Below, one piece after another: positions 1-58,013 of a stretch of DNA of 64,000 bases (position 1 is the first letter of the stretch; each line of letters opens with the position of its first letter). The stretch comes from Rhabdophis nuchalis. Its lineage: Eukaryota > Chordata > Lepidosauria > Squamata > Natricidae. Made by a program: the position numbers and the translations under genes. The notes beneath the pieces are model-generated. The model was not told where the DNA came from. It saw only the letters and a list, made by a program, of their open reading frames with translations, and searched no databases. The DNA lies in assembly GCA_039707465.1 (NCBI GenBank), contig CM077647.1, positions 178,805,776 through 178,869,775 of the forward strand, in the 5' to 3' direction.

Positions 1-157
1 GAGGAGGAGAGGGAAAGGAAGAAGGAGGAGATGGAAAAGGTGGAGAAGGAAAGGGAGGAGGAGGATGAGAAGGAGAGGGAGAAGGAGGAGAGGGAGAAGG
101 AGGAGGAGAAGGAGAAATAGGAGAAGGAGAAGGAGGAGGAGAAGGATAGGGAGTAGA
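1..157. repeat. GA-rich (GAGAAGGAG) low-complexity tract
   Basis: Almost pure purine on the plus strand with GGAGAAGGAG-like units. It yields an arginine-rich open frame that is not a gene. It lies in the intron after exon 21. Confidence 0.9.
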
Positions 158-335
158 GCTGTGAGGTCCTTGATGCTTTCTGAGCTTGGTGTAGTTTTCT
201 TGCGGGCGTTTCATGACTCAACTAGGGAACATCATCAATCCCAGACGTTTGCTCAAACCTCCCTCCCTTCTAGCACTGATGATGTCCCCTAGCTGGCTCG
301 TGCAATGTCTGCAAGAAAGCAGCCAGCCTCAGAGA
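158..335. repeat. Dispersed repeat related to 37745-38310
   Basis: Shares phrases such as AGCACTGATGATGT, CCCTAG and GCAAGAAA(A/G)CA with the tandem units at 37840-38310. It is an unclassified interspersed repeat. Confidence 0.6.
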
Positions 336-402
336 TCGCCAACTTCTCCGTGAAAAGGAAAGAACCTCAGAAGAAGGAGCGAAGGTGTAAACCTCTGAGT
401 TA

Positions 403-46802
<46,400 letters not shown>

Positions 46803-46934
46803 TCTGCGCGGCAGGGGGGAAGGAAGGGGGGGGGGAAAGGAGACAAGAGAAGGAGATTTAAGACGAGGGGACCAACGTACGGACAACCTGGAGTAAGTGT
46901 TGGACAGTGGCATGGGAGGCTAAAATGTGAAGCG

Positions 46935-47285
46935 ACTTTGACTTAGGCTAGGGATGGCTAATTGTTTGGTCATCGCGTGCCAAAAGTGTGCACACCCCCA
47001 CTCATAATGCAATGCGCGCATGACAGCCCCCCCGTGTCCCCTGGCTGCGCTTGCGTATGTGACCCCCTCCGCGCTCCCCCTGTCCCCCCTTGCATGCACG
47101 CACCAGCCCACACCCTTGTGCCCTATTTTGGGCCTAGTAGGCCTCCTTGCAAACTCCTGCGACCAAATATGAGCTGCGGGGGTGGGGGTGGGGGCGGCGG
47201 CTTCAACTCCCAGAATTCCTCAGCCCTCTGGCAGGGAATTGTGGGAATTGAAGTGAACATCCGTCTTCAAGTGGTAACGTTTGAG
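46935..47285. repeat. hAT-like fragment and palindromic MITE fragment
   Basis: 46949-47180 has TCATCGCGTGCCAAAAGTGT and a C-rich interior. 47200-47280 has CAACTCCCAGAATTCC with its complement. Confidence 0.5.
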
Positions 47286-47550
47286 AAGCACGGATTCTTT
47301 TAAAAAAATCTGTAATAGCGTAATCCAACCCGTCAAATAAATCTTCCTTAAAGTCATAAACGTGGTCTCCATGTTACTATTCATAACCATGCATACAAAA
47401 GGGGTGGACGGGAATCAGGGTTTTTTTTTTTGCTGTGCGGTGTGGCTAAAAATTATACCAAGGGAAGCTGCATTCTTATTTTTGCTGTATTTTTCCCTTT
47501 TAAAAGCTCTACATATCCTTCAGAGAATAAATCACGGAATTTCCTTAGAT

Positions 47551-48710
47551 CAGTGATCGGCAAACCGCGGCTCGCGAGCCACGAGCGGCTCTTTGGCCCA
47601 TCGGGTGCGGCTCTTCCTCTCTCCTTTCCCCCCCCCCAGAGGCAGCGGAGGGCCCAGCATGTCGGTTGGGGGGGCTCTGGCTGCCTCCCCCTGGAGCGAG
47701 CGAGCGAGCCAATGGGCGGGGGGATGCCCGGGGCTGTGGCTGTGGGAGGCGGGTGCGTGGCGCCCGGATGGCTCCGGCGCAGCCGTCCGGGGGGATGCCC
47801 GGGGCTGTGGCTGTGGGAGGCGGGCGCGCGGTGCCCGGATGGCTCCGGCGCAGCCACAGACTGGGTGCTACCCCCGCCCGTTTGATTGTTTGCTCGCTCC
47901 AGGGGGAGGCAGCCAGAGCCCCCCCAACCGACATGCCGGGCCCTCCGCTGCCTCCGGGGGGGGAAGGAGAGAGGAAGAGCCACATCCGAGAGGCCAAAGA
48001 GGGACCTGGTCGAAACGTGGCCAGCTGTCCTGCCCGATGCGCTTGGATGGTGGGAGCTGCCTGTCGCAGAGCTCGGGGTCAGCAGCAGCAACAGCCGCCT
48101 GCAGAGAGCGTGAGGCATGCTTTCCGGGGCTGGCCGCAGCGTGCGGCTGGGACGGAGGTGGGCATGCGGTGCCCGGACAGCCTCCATGGTGCTTGGATGG
48201 CCGTGGCCTCGGGTTCTCCCCCCGCCCGCTCACTGCGTGAAAACCCGTGCCGGGCTTTCCACTGCTTGGGGGGGGGGGGGAAGGGAGGGAGAGAGGGAGG
48301 GGGAGACTGACATACAGAGAGAGAGGGAGGGAGAGAGGGAGTCGGAGAGAGAGAGACACACACACACACACACACACACACAGAATGACAGATGGGTGGA
48401 GGGAGGAGAGAGAGACAGAAAAAGAAAGATAGACAGAGACAAAAAGAGAAAGAGAGAAAGAAAAATAGAAAGAAAAAGAAAGTGGTAGAGAGAGAGAAAG
48501 AAAGAAAGAAAAAGAAAGAATTTTGGTTGCTAAGCAGGACCGTCGTTAAGTGAGTTTCACCACATTTTCCAAGTTGGTCACGCCCACCCGGTCACATGAC
48601 CGCTGAGCCACTCCCACAAAACAGGCCACTCCTTTTGTCTCTCAAAAGAAATTTCAATCGTGGTACTGTTGATATTTGGCTCTCTTGACTAATAAGTTTG
48701 CCCACCACTG
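47551..48710 (-). mobile_element. hAT-type element, 1160 bp, perfect 8-bp TSD
   Basis: Ends CAGTGATCGGCAAACC and GTTTGCCCACCACTG. The flanks CCTTAGAT at 47543-47550 and 48711-48718 are identical. It is the same family as 25123-25947 but in the opposite orientation, with extra GC-rich repeats (GATGCCCGGGGCTGTGGCTG twice) and a GA/CA array at 48290-48520. It produces several Pro/Gly/Ser-rich frames that are not genes. Confidence 0.9.
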
Positions 48711-48824
48711 CCTTAGATCAATGCTTCAATATCCCTGACTAGTTGGTTCGCTACGGGACTATGTGACAAGCTTGATAAATTGACAGTAAAGCTTGAACAT
48801 TAATGAGTAGTTATGATCGGCCTC

Positions 48825-50470
48825 TCCTCTCCCCTTCTCCCCCTCAGGCTTGTCCCACAGAGGCCTCTCCTAACCCATCCCCTTCTCTCCCTCAGCCTTG
48901 CCCCCCAGAAGCCTCTCCTCTCCTATTCCCCTTCTCTCCCTCAGGCTGGCCCATTGATCCTCTCCTATTCTTTCCCTCAGGCTGGCCCGTTTATACTCTC
49001 CTATCCCCTTCTCTCCCTCAGGCTTGCTCCACAGAGGCCCCTCCTCTCCTCCTTCTCTCCCTCAGGCTTACCCCACAGAGGCCTCTCCTCTCCTATTCCC
49101 CATCTCTCCCTCAGGCTGGCCTCATTGGTCCTCTCCTCTCCCCTTCTCTCTCTCAGCCTTGCCCCCCAGAAGCTTCTCCTCTCCTATTTCCCGTCTCTCC
49201 CTTAGGCTTGGCCCACAGAAGCCTCTCCTCTCCTATCTCCTTCTGTCCCTCAGGCTTGCCCCACAGAAGCCTCTCCTCTCCTATTCCCCTTCTTTCCCTC
49301 AGGCTGGCCTCATTGATCCTCTCCCCTCCCCTTCACTCCCTCAGCCTTGCCCCCTAGAAGTTTCTCCTCTCCTATTCTCCTTCTCTCCCTCAGGCTTGCC
49401 TCACAGAAGCCTCTCCTCTCCTATTCCTCTCCCTCAGCCTTGCCCCCCAGAAGCTTCTCCTCTCCTATTCCCCTTCTCTCCCTCAGGCTGCCCCGTTGAT
49501 CCTCTCCTATTCTTTTCCTCAGGCTGGCCCATTTATCCTTTCCTATTTCCTTCTCTCCCTCAGGCTTGCCCCACAGAGGCCTCTCTTCTCCTATTCCCCT
49601 TTTCCCCCTCAGGCTTGTCCCACAGAGGCCTCTCCTAACCCATCCCCTTCTCTCCCTCAGCCTTGCCCCCCAGAAGCCTCTCCTCTCCTATTCCCCTTCT
49701 CTCTCTCAGGCTGGCCCATTGATCCTCTCCTATTCTTTCCCTCAGGCTGGCCCGTTTATACTCTCCTATCCCCTTCTCTCCCTCAGGCTTGCCCCCCAGA
49801 GGCCCCTCCTCTCCTCCTTCTCTCCCTCAGGCTTACCCCACAGAGGCCTCTCCTCTCCTATTCCGCATCTCTCCCTCAGGCTGGCCTCATTGGTCCTCTC
49901 CTCTCCCCTTCTCTCTCTCAGCCTTGCCCCCCAGAAGCTTCTCCTCTCCTATTTCCCGTCTCTCCCTTAGGCTTGGCCCACAGAAGCCTCTCCTCTCCTA
50001 TCTCCTTCTGTCCCTCAGGCTTGCCCCACAGAAGCCTCTCCTCTCCTATTCCCCTTCTTTCCCTCAGGCTGGCCTCATTGATCCTCTCCCCTCCCCTTCA
50101 CTCCCTCAGCCTTGCCCCCTAGAAGTTTCTCCTCTCCTATTCTCCTTCTCTCCCTCAGGCTTGCCTCACAGAAGCCTCTCCTCTCCTATTCCTCTCCCTC
50201 AGCCTTGCCCCCCAGAAGCTTCTCCTCTCCTATTCCCCTTCTCTCCCTCAGGCTGCCCCGTTGATCCTCTCCTATTCTTTTCCTCAGGCTGGCCCATTTA
50301 TCCTTTCCTATTTCCTTCTCTCCCTCAGGCTTGCCCCACAGAGGCCTCTCTTCTCCTATTCCCCTTCTCTCCCTCAGGCTGGCCCCATTGATCCTCTCCT
50401 ATCCCCTTCTCTCCCTCAGGCTTACCCCACAGAGGCTTCTCCTATCTTATCCCCTTCTCTCCCTTTCAGG
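48825..50470. repeat. CTCTCC minisatellite with a 765-bp higher-order duplication
   Basis: Units of about 55-60 bp (CTTCTCTCCCTCAGGCTTGC, CCCACAGAGGCCTCTCC). The segment at about 48840-49604 recurs at 49605-50370 with only scattered differences, an offset of 765 bp. Open frames of about 200 aa on the plus strand are artefacts. Confidence 0.93.
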
Positions 50471-50830
50471 TGGGGAGGGGGAAGTAGCATGTCTAACTCC
50501 TTAGCATCAGTGTGGTTTTCCGGTGGGGAGGGGGAGTAGAATGTCTACACTCCCAGCCCGCAGTCCGAATGAGTCACACTCTGGCCACACTCAAGTGGTA
50601 GTTGGAACAGAGTTCTTTTTCAGATGGGGAGGAAGAGTAGACCGTCTCACTCCTTAGAATCAGAGTGTATTAATAATAATATAAAAAATACTAATGATCG
50701 GGTGGTCATTACGAAAAACCCTTTCTTAGCAAGCACCTAGAAGCCAAAAGGAACATACGTGCCAAATTTCGAGTTCGTAGGCTTTGCGCTTCTGGAAAAC
50801 GGGGATTGAGTTGTCCCTGTCATCTTTCCC
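50470..50830. other. Low-copy intronic DNA with a TE-like segment
   Basis: Contains two GGTGGGGAGGGGGA blocks (50471, 50523) and a segment GTGCCAAATTTCGAGTTCG at about 50760 that resembles sequence at 57080. No coding signal. Confidence 0.4.
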
Positions 50831-51140
50831 GTCTTAATAAATATGCAATTGATCCCTCAGCGAATTTAATGTTTGAATTTGATCAATAGGTTTTTGAAGG
50901 AGAGCAATTGTCTGCCCTTCCTCCTTTCTCGAATTGTATAGAAATCTCCCCTGTTCATGAAAGCCGTTATTAATTTAGCTGCCAACGATAAAAAATCAAA
51001 ACAATCAGTTCCTCATCAGGTCATTTAATAGGACTCCCCTCAACACATTTAAAATCATGCCAATCGGAGAGCCGAATTTAGATCGAGGCCTCCCTTCTTT
51101 GAATATTAACTGCCAGGAAGCCATCGCGTTTTCATTTTAC
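50831..51140. other. Repeat-free AT-rich island, possible conserved non-coding element
   Basis: About 310 bp of balanced, non-repetitive sequence (for example TTATTAATTTAGCTGCC and CAGGTCATTTAATAGG) with no transposon hallmark, in a window where almost everything else is repeat. Function is not demonstrated. Confidence 0.35.
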
Positions 51141-51339
51141 CCACCATTTCTGAGGGAAAATATATATATATATAATCCTTTCCCTTGACACCCCTCCAAC
51201 ATTTTCAAAAAAATAATTGCGAGATGTTTGCGCTCTCTTATTGGAGGGAAATGCCAACTCTGCGCGATCGCCAGAGAAATGCTTGCTCAAACGGAATGAG
51301 CTCTCCGCGCCTCCGCGAACTAGCAGATCATTGGAAAAC

Positions 51340-51420
51340 ACAGGGTTCGGGAGGGACTTCAGAGGTCATCTAGCCCAACCCCCTCTGCTCAAGCAGGAGA
51401 CCCTGCGTAATACATATATT
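51340..51420 (-). mobile_element. CR1 3' end fragment
   Basis: GGGACTTCAGAGGTCATCTA and CTCAAGCAGGAGACCCTG, the reverse CR1 terminus. Confidence 0.7.
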
Positions 51421-51514
51421 GTACAAAGGTGAAAGTTGCTAATCCCGTTGCTGATTCTTCTCCCTGTCACAGGGGGTGTTTGTCCCATGGTTAAGTTTGG
51501 GAGACAGAATATAA

Positions 51515-52700
51515 ATTGATTGATTGATTGATTGATTGATTGATGTTATCCAGCCGCCATTCATGACTAAGGTGGGACTAGAACTCTCCGTCTCCTGGGG
51601 TTTGGCTCAATATCACCCAGCCACCATTCATTACTAAGATGGGACTAGTACTCATCGTCTACTGGTGTCTCCCTGACGGCTTTTATGCCTAAAACGGGAC
51701 TAGAACTCACAGTCACCTGGTGGTTGGCCCAATGTCACCCAGCCACCATTCATGCCTAAAGTGGAACTAGAACTCACCATCTCCTGGTGATTGGCCCAAA
51801 GTTACCCTGATGGCTTTTATGCCTAAGATAGGACTAGAACTCACAGTCACCTGGTGGTTGGCCCAATGTCAGCAAACTGCCATTCATGCCTAAGGTAAGA
51901 CTAGAACTCACCATCTCCTGGTGATTGGCCCAAAGTTACCCTGATGGCTTTTATGCCTAAAATAGGACTAGAACTCACAGTCACCTGGTGGTTGGCCCAA
52001 TGTCACCCAGCCACCATTCATATCTAAGGCAAGACTAGAACTCACCATCTCCTAGTGATTGGTTCAAAGACACCCTGATGGCTTTGATGACTAAGGTAGG
52101 ACTAGAACTCACAGTCACCTGGTGGTTGGCCCAATGTCACCCAGCCACCATTCATGCCTAAGGTGGAACTAGAACTCACCATCTCCTGGTGATTGCCTCA
52201 AAGTCACTGATGGTTTTTATGCCTAAAATGGAACTAGAACTCCCAGACACCTGGTAGTTGGCCCAAAGTCACCCTGATGGCTTTTATACCTAAAATAGGA
52301 CTAGAACTCAAAGTCACCTGGTAGTTGACCCAATGTCAGTCCACTGCCATTCATGCCTAAGGCAAGACTAGAACTCACCATCTCCTAGTGATTGGTTCAA
52401 AGCCACCCTGATGGCTTTGATGACTAAGGCGGGACTAGAACTCACAGTCACCTGGTGGTTAGCCCAATGTCACCCAGCCACCATTCATGCCTAAAGTGGA
52501 ACTAGAACTCGCCGTCTCCTGGTATTTGGCCCAAAGTCAGCCTTAGGCATGAATGGCCGGTGTCTTGCCTTAGGCATGAATGGCCGGTGGGTGACTTTGA
52601 ACCAATCACTAGGAGACGGTGAATTCTAGTCTTGTCTTAGACATAAAAGGCAAAACTAGAACTTACCGTTACCTGATCATTGGCCTCAAATCAACTGGCC
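51515..52700. repeat. (GATT)n then a minisatellite of about 60- and 120-bp units
   Basis: (GATT)n at 51515-51545, then repeated GACTAGAACTCAC(CA/AG)TC, CCTGGTGATTGGCCCAAAGT and TTTTATGCCTAA units. The same core words (GAACTAGAACTC, GGTGATTGGCC) occur in the 16030-17050 array, suggesting common ancestry. Confidence 0.88.
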
Positions 52701-52874
52701 GGCTGGGTGACTCTGGGCCTGCCCCTCATTCTCGACCCAGCCTACCTCACACAGCTGTTGTGGAGGGAGAAATAAGTCAGTGTGTTGGAAATGTTCGCCT
52801 CCTTGAGTTATTTGTAAAAAATAATGAAGGCAGGATATCAAATCAATCAACAAAATAAGCAAATATTACGATTA

Positions 52875-53433
52875 CCATATTTTGCGGAATAGAAGACGCA
52901 CCGGAGTATAAGACGCACCAAGAATTTGAAGAGGCAAATTTTTAAAAAAAAGCTTTTGCACTCTGCAGACCTCCCAAAACCAGCCCGTTTTTCTCAAAAA
53001 TGGACCTGGTTTTTTTTTCTTTTTTTAAAAAAAGGGCATGAATAGCCTTTAGGAAGTTTGTAGAGTGCTCCGGGGGGGGGGGGGGGGGTGGAAGGCCCCA
53101 AAAACGAGCAAAGAATGGCTCATTTTTTATGAAAACAGGTCCGTTTTTTGTCAAAAAAAAGAGGGCATGCATAGCCTTTAGGAGGCTTATAGAGTGCTCC
53201 TGCGGGCTGGGGGTGGGGGGCAAAATTGAGCAAAAAAACACTCCAGTTTTTGCTCATTTTTGCCATCACCAATCCCCCTTCTGGAAGCCTCCTAAAAGCT
53301 CTGCACGTCCATTTTGGTGAAGGAGCGGGTTTTCGGGAGGCAAAAAATGCTGCATTCGGTGACTAAGACGCACCCAGATTTTCAGCCTCTTTTTTGAGGG
53401 AAAAAGGTGCGTCTTATACTCTGAAAAATATGG
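52875..53433 (-). mobile_element. TA-flanked MITE, full length (559 bp)
   Basis: Ends CCATATTTTGCGGAATAGAA and CTCTGAAAAATATGG with TA on each side; reverse orientation relative to 14394-14914. Confidence 0.8.
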
Positions 53434-53594
53434 TATCTTAATATATCTTTTTTTTTTTTTTTTTTAAAGGAATTTCATCCATGCGGGTGGCTTAACCAGG
53501 ACACGTTGCCGAAAAAACTCAGCCAAATAGCCCGTTTTGCCTCATTTCCTACAAACCTGCTTAGATGCCCCAGATATCAAAACTTGGTTTCAAT

Positions 53595-53915
53595 CGGAAT
53601 AGAGCTGGAAGGGACCTTGGAGATCTTCTAGTCCAGCCCCTCGCTCGAGCAGGAGACCCTATCCCATTTCAGACAAGTGGCTGCCCAGTCTCTTCTTAAA
53701 ACCCTCCCGTGGTGAGGCATCGACAACTTCCAGTGGCAAGCCGTTCCACTGGTTAATTGTCCTCACTGTTAGGAAGTTTCTCGTTAGTTCCAGCTTGCTC
53801 CTCTCCTTCGTTAGTTTCCATCCATTGTTTCTTGTCCTCTCCTTCGTTAGTTTCCATCCATTGTTTCTTGTCCTGCCTTCTAAGTTGGATGCAGTATTCC
53901 AGGTGTCTGGCCTTA
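53595..53915 (-). mobile_element. CR1 LINE 3' fragment with a 36-bp tandem duplication
   Basis: Reverse CR1 from GAGCTGGAAGGGACCTTGGA. The segment CTCTCCTTCGTTAGTTTCCA to TTCTTGTC occurs twice in succession at about 53801-53872. Confidence 0.85.
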
Positions 53916-53917
53916 AG

Positions 53918-54927
53918 CCGAGGTGGTATTCAGCAGGTTCTGACCAGTTCTGGAGTACCGGTAGCGGAAATTTTAAATAGTTTGGAGAACCGGTAAATAC
54001 CACCTCTGGCTGGCCGCGCCCCATCTATTCTCTGCTTCCTGAGTCCCAAATGATCGGGAGGAAATGGGGATTTCGCAATATCCTTCCTTTGCCATGCCCA
54101 TCAAGTCATGCCACGCCCACTAAGCCACGCCCACAGAACCGGTAGTTCAAAAGTTTAAGTTTAAGTTTATTCAGATTTGTATATCACCCTTTCTCCCTTG
54201 CGGGACTCAGGCGGTGAACAGGCAATAATAAAAAAACAATAAAAACATCAAATACAATAAATATGCTAAAAATGAATTAAACCACTAAGCCTGTTCTAAA
54301 ATCCCCAATAGAAACCCCTAATAAAACAGATTAAAAGACTACGCCAGGCCGGCCGCATGAAATAGATGGGTTTTCAAAGCCCGGCAGAAGAGGCGCAGGT
54401 CCGTGGTTGTACGTAGGTCAGGGGGTAGGTCATTCCAGAGGGCAGGAGCTGCCACAGAGAAGGCTCTCCCCCTAGGGGTCGCCAGCATACATTGACTGGC
54501 CGACGGCACCCTGAGGAGGCCCTCTCTGTGGGAGCGGACTGGTCGGAGGGAGGTATTTGGTAGGAGGCGGTCTTGCAGGTACCCCAGTCCCTTGCCATGG
54601 AGCACTTTGAAGGTGGTTACTAATAACTTGAAGCGCACCCGGAAAGCCACAGGCAGCCAGTGCAGCTCACGCTGGAGAGGTGTTACATGGGAGCATCTAG
54701 AGGCTCCCAGAATCCCCCGTGTGGCCGCATTCTGAACTCGCTGGAGCCTCCGGGTGCACCTCAAGGGCAGCCCCATGTAGAGAGTGTTGCAATAGTCCAG
54801 GCGGGGGATGACGAGGGCTTGAGTGACCGTGCGTAGAGCATCACGATCCAGAAAGGGGCGCAACTGGCGTATCAGGTGAACCTGATAAAAAGCCCCCCTG
54901 GGATTCAAAAACGGAATCCCACCACTA
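53918..54927. mobile_element. hAT-like element interrupted by L2
   Basis: Outer parts GAGGTGGTATTCAGCAGG (53920) and CGGAATCCCACCACTAG (54909) with internal CCACGCCCACTAAGCC belong to the hAT-type family. The centre 54150-54901 is an L2 fragment. Confidence 0.6.
54150..54901 (-). mobile_element. L2 LINE 3' fragment
   Basis: Reads [40 protein letters not shown] and ALWNDLPPDLRTTTDLRLFC on the minus strand. Nearly open over 207 aa, 5'-truncated. Confidence 0.88.
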
Positions 54928-54930
54928 GCG

Positions 54931-55290
54931 TTAAGGTAAAGGTCAAAGTTCCCCTCGCACATCTGTACTAGTCGTTCCCGACTCTATGGGGCGGTGCTCC
55001 ACTCCGTTTCAAAGCCGAAGAGCCAGCGCTGTCTGAAGACGTCTCCATGGTCATGTGGGCAGCATGACTCAACGCTGAAGGCGCCCAGAACGTTGTTACC
55101 TTCCCACTAAAGGTGGTTCTCATTTTTCCTACTTCCATTTTTGACGTGCTTTCGAACTGCTAGGTTGGCAGAAGCTGGGACAAGTCACGGGAGCTCTCTC
55201 CATTATGCGGCAGTAGGGATTCGAACCGTCGAACCGCCGACCTTTCTGATCGACAAGCTCAGCGTCTTAGCCACTGAGCCAACGTGGCTC
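54931..55290 (-). mobile_element. tRNA-derived SINE with Bov-B-like tail, reverse copy
   Basis: Reverse complement of the 44391-44750 type: AGGTAAAGGTCAAAGTTCCC, CTAGTCGTTCCCGACTC, GAAGAGCCAGCGCTGTC and the tRNA-like head GATTCGAACCGTCGAACC. A second partial copy is at 57409-57502. Confidence 0.82.
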
Positions 55291-55590
55291 TTTAGTTGTA
55301 CATCTTTCTCTCTAGATTTGTATTAGTCCAGTTATATACAGTTGCATTAGTCATTGGCTTCACTACAGAATCCTCTCCTTGCATGCAACCTACACTGCAA
55401 GGTTGTCGCTGCAACCCATCTAAAAATAATAAAAGAGTTAATTGCATTGCAGGAATCAAATCTGGACTGCAACGCTCTAGATGCCCAGTAGAGGGCTGCA
55501 AAACATGGTGCTTTATACTCCCCTCTTGTGGACTTGTGGAATATTGCAGCCTAGTTGTACATTTTCCTCTCTATATTTATATTACTAGCC
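55291..55590. repeat. Segment bounded by a 35-bp direct repeat
   Basis: TAGTTGTACATCTTTCTCTC (55295) and TAGTTGTACATTTTCCTCTC (55553) bracket about 225 bp of non-repeat sequence. Identity unknown. Confidence 0.5.
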
Positions 55591-57160
55591 GTTCCCGGCC
55601 ACGCATTGCTGTGGCCCAGTCTGGTTAAATGGCCAACCAATCTGTGTGTAGATCTACACCTGCACACACTAACACGTACACACAACCACCGCAACTACCT
55701 ACTGTATTTCTCCCTTTCTCTCTCTACCTACCTACTGTATTTCTCCCTCTCTCCCTCTACCTACCTACCTACTGTATTTCTCCCTCTCTCCCTCTACCTA
55801 CCTACCTACTGTATTTCTCCCTCTCTTCCTCTACCTAACTACCTACCTACTGTATTTTTCCCTCTCTCACTCTACCTACCTACCTACCTACCTACCTACC
55901 TACCTACTGTATTTCTCCCTCTCTCCCTCTACCTACCTACCTACTGTATTTCTCCCTCTCTCCCTCTACCTACCTACCTACTGTATTTCTCCCTCTCTTC
56001 CTCTACCTAACTACCTACCTACTGTATTTTTCCCTCTCTCACACTACCTACCTACCTACCTACCTACCTACTGTATTTCTCCCTCTCTCCCTCTACCTAC
56101 CTACGTACTGTATTTCTCCCTCTCTCCACCTACCTACCATATTTCTCCCTCTCTCCCTCTACCTACCTACCTACTGTATTTCTCCCTCTCTCCACCTACC
56201 TACCTTCCTACCTACCTACTACGCCGCCCTGGGTCCTTTTTGGAGAAGGGCGGGATATAAATTGAATAAAATAAAATAAATAAAATAAAATACCTACCTA
56301 CTGACTGTATTTCTCCCTCTCTCCCTCTCCCTACCTACCTACTGTATTTCTCCCTCTCTCCCTCTCCCTACCTACCCACTGTATTTCTCCCTGTCTCTAT
56401 CCACCTACCTATCTACTGTATTTCTTTCTCCTTGAATCTTATGGACAGAGTATTTGATATGTGAGACCGCCTTCTGCCCCATACATCCCTTCGGCCGATC
56501 CGCTCCCACAGAGAGGGTCTTCTCAGGGTGCCGTCGGCCGGACAATGCCGACTGGCGACACCCAGGGGAAGAGCCTTCTCTGTGGCGGGCCCAGCCCTTT
56601 GGAACGACCTACCCCCTGAATTACGCACCATCACCGACTTCCGCCACTTCCGCCAATGTCTAAAGACATATCTTTTCCAACAAGCCGGCCTAGCCTAACC
56701 TCCCACGGGGACTTTTTAGAAAATTTTAAATTGGGTATTTTAAAATTTGGTTTTAGCATAGGATTGGGATAGTTTAATATATTTTAAATTATGTATTTAT
56801 TTTTTGTATTTTTGTATATTTTTAAATTCCTGTGCGCCGCCCTGGGTCCTCTGTGGAGAAGGGCAGGATATAAATATAAATAAATTAAATTAAATTAAAT
56901 TTAAATTAAATTATGTCATAAAGGAGGACATAATACCTGTAGCCCACTGCTCTCTCTGTATCCATCTACATACCTTTTTTACAATTTTTTACATTTCCAT
57001 TACACCTGGCACAGGTGTGACATCTACACAATCTATACATATCATTGGTGCTGTATTTGAAAGGAACGTTGCGTGAAAATTTGGAAGCGATCGGTGCAGG
57101 ACTTTCGGAGAGGTGCGGTTTTGAACAAACTCTTGTTACATTTTTATTTATATAGATTTC
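55583..57160. repeat. Unclassified element interrupted by a CTAC array and L2 copies
   Basis: Starts ACTAGCCGTTCCCGGCCACG and resumes at 56920-57160 (GTGAAAATTTGGAAGCGATC ... TTTATTTATATAGAT). In between are the (CTAC)(CTCC) minisatellite 55690-56420 and L2 pieces at 56221-56295 and 56453-56920. Confidence 0.55.
56453..56920 (+). mobile_element. L2 LINE 3' end
   Basis: Sense L2 (RPIRSHREGLLRVPSAG-type, GPALWNDLPPELRTI-like), ending GCGCCGCCCTGGGTCC, GGGCAGGATATAAAT and AAATTAAATT repeats. Confidence 0.83.
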
Positions 57161-57184
57161 AGTTATATAAATTTGAAGCACTCA

Positions 57185-57400
57185 AGGCGCACAAATCAGC
57201 ACAAATGCAACATTTACAACTCTGTGTGTTGCGGGCGTGGTTCTCGCACCCACAACTTCTGAACAGCTTGCCCCCAGAGGTTGTGGGCATTTCATCGCTG
57301 GAGGTTTTGAAGAAGGGACCGGACAGTTACTTGTCTGAAACCTCCCGCTTGATCAGGGGGCTGGACTAGAAGACCTCCAAGGTCCCTTCCAGCGGTACTC
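57185..57400 (+). mobile_element. CR1 3' fragment, sense
   Basis: LLNSLPPEVVGISSLEVLKK-like reading, then GGGCTGGACTAGAAGACCTC, the sense CR1 terminus. Confidence 0.78.
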
Positions 57401-57627
57401 TGATTCGAAATTGGGACAAGTCATGGGAGCGCACTCCATTAGGTGGCACTAGGGATTCGAACCACTGAGCCATTGCCCTTTCTGATCGACGAGCGCAGCA
57501 ACACCCGAGGTTTTATACAGCAGTGCCAAGACGGTGGTCTGAGGTTCTCCTTCACCCAACCTCTCTTGGCCCCAACCCAGAAGAATGGAGGACTGGTGGC
57601 CCAGGATTTCCAAAAAGGAAGTCTTAC

Positions 57628-57677
57628 CTTGGAGAAGATCGCAGGACGGGATGACGGGACGAAAAGAGAAATTGAGG
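57628..57677 (-). other. MYH6: Candidate non-coding exon 2 (5' UTR) of the myosin gene
   Basis: On the minus strand a strong pyrimidine tract ends in cccccAG|CCTC, and 50 nt later there is a consensus donor CCAAG|GTAAGA. There is no ATG in the 50 nt. It sits between the candidate first exon and the coding start, and mammalian cardiac myosin genes are known to begin with non-coding exons. The call rests on splice signals and position only; no transcript evidence is available. Confidence 0.5.
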
Positions 57678-57770
57678 CTGGGGGAAAGAAAAGAAGAGAA
57701 TAAGCAAAGGCCTCGAGGGAATTGGGGAATCAGAGGTTGACATTTCCAGGTTGCCGTGGGATTAAATCTT

Positions 57771-58013
57771 GATTCTCTCCCTCTGTTGATGCAGCCTAGA
57801 ACTGTGTTGGCTTTTTTTGGCAGCTGCTGCCCACGGCTGGCTCCTATTTCAATGGTTGTCCACTAGGACTCCAAGATCCCTTGCTCAATAGTAGCAACTG
57901 TGAGAGGGATCTTGGAGTCCTAGTGGACAACCATTGAAATAGGAGTCAGCCGTGGGCAGCAGCTGCCCAAAAAGCCAACCCAGTTCCAGGCTGCATCAAC
58001 AGAGGGATAGAAT
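57771..58013. repeat. CR1-derived inverted repeat, arms of about 110 bp
   Basis: Left arm 57771-57880 and right arm 57906-58013 are near-perfect inverted copies of the same CR1 RT segment (GGTTGTCCACTAGGACTCCA) with a 25-bp loop. The right arm continues as sense CR1. Confidence 0.88.

Noticed and set aside
47453..48381. Pro/Gly/Ser-rich frames of 150-244 aa
   Set aside because: Internal to the 1160-bp hAT-type element; GC-rich low complexity on both strands.
48803..50539. Repeated plus-strand frames of about 200 aa with PQRPLLSYSPSLPQAG-like units
   Set aside because: Minisatellite translation; several frames are open simultaneously and there is no start or splice context.
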